From positions 744,001 to 808,000 of the forward strand of contig OZ037877.1 in the NCBI GenBank assembly GCA_964035575.1: a stretch of 64,000 bases of DNA, read 5' to 3'. Shown in pieces: positions 61,233 through 64,000 of the stretch; the first letter of the stretch is position 1; every line of letters starts with the position of its first letter. A program made the translations under genes and the position numbers. The DNA is from Rhynchopus sp. YZ270_cl-10 (lineage: Eukaryota; Euglenozoa; Diplonemea; Diplonemida; Diplonemidae). Under the pieces are notes generated by a model. It did not search any database. It worked only from the letters and a program-made list of their open reading frames with translations, and was not told the DNA's origin.

Positions 61233-61573
61233 AAAAAAAATAAAATAAAAAAAAAGTACCTGGAATAAGCCCTGGCGGTGTGTCTTAGAATCGGCTTACC
61301 ATTTGTGTGTGTTGTGTTCGTTGTGTATGCTCCTCTCATCTTTCAAAAAGAGAAAAAAAAAAAAATACATGAGTTGTGCCCCCTCGAGAGGCTTCCACTC
61401 TTTTCAGTTTTCATTTTTATTATTATTATAAGTTTCTTTCATTTTGTTTGCCACGGTTTTCCCCCCTCCGCTTCCCATTGCTTAATTGCTTATCTTCTCT
61501 CTCTCTCTCTCTCTCTTTTTTTTTGTGGTGTGTGTGCTCTCTGGGGTTCGATAACCCGCGGAGAACCAGTGCC

Positions 61574-61620
61574 TTGCGTCCGCTGATGTACGGTGAAGCG
61601 TTTTGCACTTTCCAACTTTC
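61574..61620 (+). repeat. Dispersed repeat F, inverted relative to left-half copies
   Basis: TTGCGTCCGCTGATGTACGG, TGAAGCGTTTTGCACTTTCC, AAC. Confidence 0.5.
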
Positions 61621-61981
61621 TCTTTTTTTATTTTTATTTTTTATGTTTTGTATACTGCTATCTAGCGATGGTAGTCTGTAATCAAACGTTTTGTTCGCTC
61701 AAAGAAAGAAAATAATTTTTTTTTCCCGCTACAATGCGTGTCTATCCTTTTTTCGGGTGAGGGGGAGATTTTTTTTTTTTTATTGCTTTTTTAGTCCTAT
61801 CGGGAGGACAACGGTGCAGGAGAAGTGATGTGATACATGATTAGTCCCAAAATCAGGGAATATTTCGAGGATGCAGTCTAACGCTGACCTTTTTTTTTAA
61901 ATTTTTTTTTAATTTTTTTGCTTCTTCTTTTTCGTTTTTTTCCCCCCCACACAATTTACCTTCAATAGGTAGAGAAAAACC

Positions 61982-62188
61982 CCCACCCTAGGCATAGCGG
62001 TGCACACGAATCGGATCTGATACACTACGATTCTGAAATTACGATTGTCAGGAAAAAATTATTGGGCATTATTGAGTTTCCCAATAATGTCCCAATCATT
62101 CCTATTCTTTTCCCAATAATTTGGCGTCCTACCCAAATGTCCAATAATTCCGATAAATGATTCAAATGCACTCTGTACCTAGGGTGGG
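61982..62188. mobile_element. Short inverted-repeat element with CCCACCCTAGG ends (207 bp)
   Basis: The left 30 bp (CCCACCCTAGGCATAG, CGGTGCAC) and the complement of the right 30 bp (CCCACCCTAGGTACAG, AGTGCAT) match imperfectly. The interior repeats CCAATAAT. Target duplication not clear. Confidence 0.5.
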
Positions 62189-62331
62189 TGATGGTCGAAA
62201 CCAAAAAAGAACAAAACAAAAGAAGGGAACATTTTTTTTTTTTAAACCACAGAGCAGTGCTGACGCTAAGGCCGGCTAGCCGGTCATATTTTTTTTTTAT
62301 TTTTGATTTTTTTTTTTTCCATGCCCTTTTC

Positions 62332-63502
62332 CAGGGAAATAGCTTGGTTTTCCTCCAAAATCAGGAATTATGCGAAAACGAATTTTTTTTTTTCCGCCCG
62401 GTCGAAAGCGGTCGTTGCGCTTCGCGCAAGCCTCCCTGAGTGGAGAGGCGAAAGGTCAATTTGCGAGATAACCAAAAACGGAATGTAATCCCTTATTACG
62501 GAGCTTGGTCTTGCACCTTACGTTCCACTAACCGTATGGAAAAAAATAAATGGCGCCGCAGCAGGGTTTCCGCCAAGGGGGACCGGGGGGGACCATGGAC
62601 CCCCCCAATATTTTTCCCAGAAAAATCCGGATTTTTACAGGGGTTTGGGGGGGCCCATGGACCCCCCCAAGAAAAATGGGGTTTTGGAGGTTGTAGATGA
62701 CCCCCCGTGGTCATGTGACCCCACCGTGCAGAGCATTTGGCTCGCTGTGTCAAAAGAAGTGGAAGAAAAGGGGGGGAAAATCTAAAAGAAAAAAAGAGAA
62801 AAAGAAAAAAGTAGCGTACCGTGCGCCTGCGGCGCTGTTGCTGACTATTTGATATTGATATATCCCCATTGATACTTATGTGGTTGCCCCTTTTTTAAGG
62901 AGGCTTCGATGCAAGCAGCGAGTACATTCACTTTCTATTACATGTTCCAACTGCAGCACTGTAGCGCCATACAACGAAAAAAGCAAATGCCATCACCCTC
63001 TCACAAGACCCTTACCTTGTTAAGCTTCCACCCCCGACCAGATCCTGCACTAGCAGGTGATTGTCGACACAACAAAAAAGCAAAGACAGCCTTTCTGCAG
63101 CCTAGTGGAAGTGACACCTCAATCGGCAGTGAGCTCCCCCGCCCTTTCAACCCTTCCCGAAATTTTTTTTGCGGCCCTCCCCCCGCAGCACCCTTCGCCT
63201 CTCCACCTGTGGCTGCCAGGGAGGCGCGCGCGAAGCGCGCGACGACCGCTCTTGCGGGGAGAAAAAAAATTTTTTGGGGGGTCTTTTTGATGGACCCCCC
63301 CAAATCCTGAAACCCCAAATGCTGGCGGAAACCCTGCCGCAGGCGAAAAAAAAAAGGAACATGGCGCCGCAGGCAAAAAAAAATTAAGGGGTACGGCACA
63401 TCTGCAAGCGCAGCGAGCGAAAATTTTAAGGTTCGATCATTCCAGTCATCTGGGAGATCTGGGGGTCCGCGGGCGAGGGGCCCCAAAAGTGCCCAAAAAT
63501 CC

Positions 63503-63533
<31 letters not shown>

Positions 63534-63592
63534 CCCCAAAAATCCAGAATTATGCGATGTCGCATAATTCGGTATATGGAGCTATTTCCCTG
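62332..63592. mobile_element. hAT-like element (1.26 kb) hosting a second transposon
   Basis: CAGGGAAATAGCT at the left faces AGCTATTTCCCTG at the right, each followed inward by an AATTATGCGA block. CCCTTTTC is duplicated perfectly (62324-62331, 63593-63600). More than half of the interior is the element at 62562-63336. No transposase recognised. Confidence 0.85.
62562..63336. mobile_element. DNA element with 6-bp duplication, nested (775 bp)
   Basis: CAGGGTTTCCGCCA and TGGCGGAAACCCTG form the ends; CCGCAG lies on both sides (62556-62561, 63337-63342). Shares end style and G-rich subterminal GGGGGACC words with 31775-32899. Contains an inverted repeat G (62716-62837). Confidence 0.65.
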
Positions 63593-64000
63593 CCCTTTTC
63601 AGAGGTTTTTTTAGGAACCGGTTTTTTTGACCTTAGGGGGGGTGAGGTGGCAGTGTTTTTTCTGGAGGGGGTGCGGGGGTGCGCGCGCACCCCCGTCAGA
63701 CTTTTTTGAGATTTCGAGGGGGTGCGCGCACCCCCCCTTCACCTTCCCCATCATGCTCTCGCGAGCCTCACCAGGAAGTAAGGAGTCGGCGTTTCCATAG
63801 CTGCAAACATAACTGTTTTGCGTCCCAGGTGCTGGAAGTATAGCTCTTCTCTGTTTGGCAGTAAAAATGTGCAATTTTAAGCGCAATTTTTTGAAACGTT
63901 GCGTACCGTGGCTTCGCCAGAAACTTTCATTTTAGATAATTACCAACGAAAGTGCCATTTTATGTCATCATTTCTTAGAAATGTTGCGTACCGTGGCTTC
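63593..64000. other. Right edge: GC-rich palindrome and repeat G pieces
   Basis: GGGGGTGCGCGCGCACCCCC near 63675 is a perfect palindrome. Inverted repeat G blocks (TTGCGTACCGTGGCTTCGCC) lie at about 63898 and again at the very end. Confidence 0.5.

Larger units (their letters stand above)
60435..61981. other. Intergenic with repeats D, E, A and F
   Basis: (GT)n at 60811-60831 and (CT)n at 61497-61515. Individual repeats are listed separately; no gene supported. Confidence 0.5.

Noticed and set aside
61541-61560. GGGGTTCGATAACCCG looks like a tRNA T-arm
   Set aside because: The loop is one base too long for a normal T-arm, and no acceptor, D-arm or anticodon arm can be placed around it.
1-64000. 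CRISPR arrays, bacterial operons, retroelements or virus-like elements
   Set aside because: Tandem repeats lack unique spacers; introns and protein families are eukaryotic; I saw no reverse transcriptase, integrase, capsid or LTR signature that I could support.
1-64000. Spliced-leader RNA gene or SL motif
   Set aside because: Looked for known kinetoplastid, diplonemid and euglenid leader cores and found none; pyrimidine-plus-AG leaders alone do not prove trans-splicing.

Overview
The window looks like nuclear DNA of a unicellular eukaryote. It has spliced protein genes with GT-AG introns (short GTATGT or GTATGC donors), mitochondrial import and mitochondrially targeted proteins, an autophagy-type HORMA protein, a Sin3/SAP18 subunit and a Vps45 fragment. 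Intergenic DNA is long, full of homopolymers and very rich in DNA-transposon remnants and minisatellites. I cannot fix the lineage. A membrane receptor with a cyclase-like domain and one-way gene blocks recall Euglenozoa, but ordinary cis-introns are present and I found no spliced-leader, tRNA or rRNA gene.

Layout. From 1 to about 38 kb every gene I trust lies on the minus strand: Vps45 (cut by the left edge), perhaps one unresolved split gene (1.1-2.2 kb), a solute-binding/cyclase receptor (12.8-15.5 kb), a small-Tim protein with a 470-nt intron (17.2-17.9 kb), an unrecognised C-terminal CxxC protein (18.1-18.4 kb), a double B-box protein (19.4-20.6 kb), a one-helix membrane protein (22.3 kb), a ubiquitin-like/ankyrin protein (35.6-36.8 kb) and a BspA-type leucine-rich-repeat protein (37.2-37.9 kb). 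From 48.8 to 57.8 kb every gene is on the plus strand: SAP18 (3 exons), an Atg101-like HORMA protein, a 912-residue coiled-coil protein, a mitochondrial TPR-like protein (3 exons) and a LicD/fukutin-type membrane transferase. Between the two blocks (38-48 kb) lie a 5.6-kb array of a 38-bp satellite, a 1.2-kb near-perfect palindrome and a tandem ~262-bp repeat.

Mobile DNA. Several non-autonomous elements can be delimited by terminal inverted repeats plus target duplications: hAT-like (8-bp duplications) at 1530, 59870 and 62332; TA-flanked mariner/pogo-like at 6964, 24364 (3.2 kb), 25644, 31962, 48034 and 59204; and a group with 6-bp duplications at 31775 and 62562. Several are nested. One hAT-type MITE family repeatedly borders or contains minisatellites. 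I recognised no retroelement or virus-like element.

Short dispersed repeats of 30-130 bp occur in introns, just past stop codons and between genes. Nearly all copies keep one orientation relative to local transcription, flipping with the gene direction at 38-48 kb. I regard this as the most interesting signal in the window.
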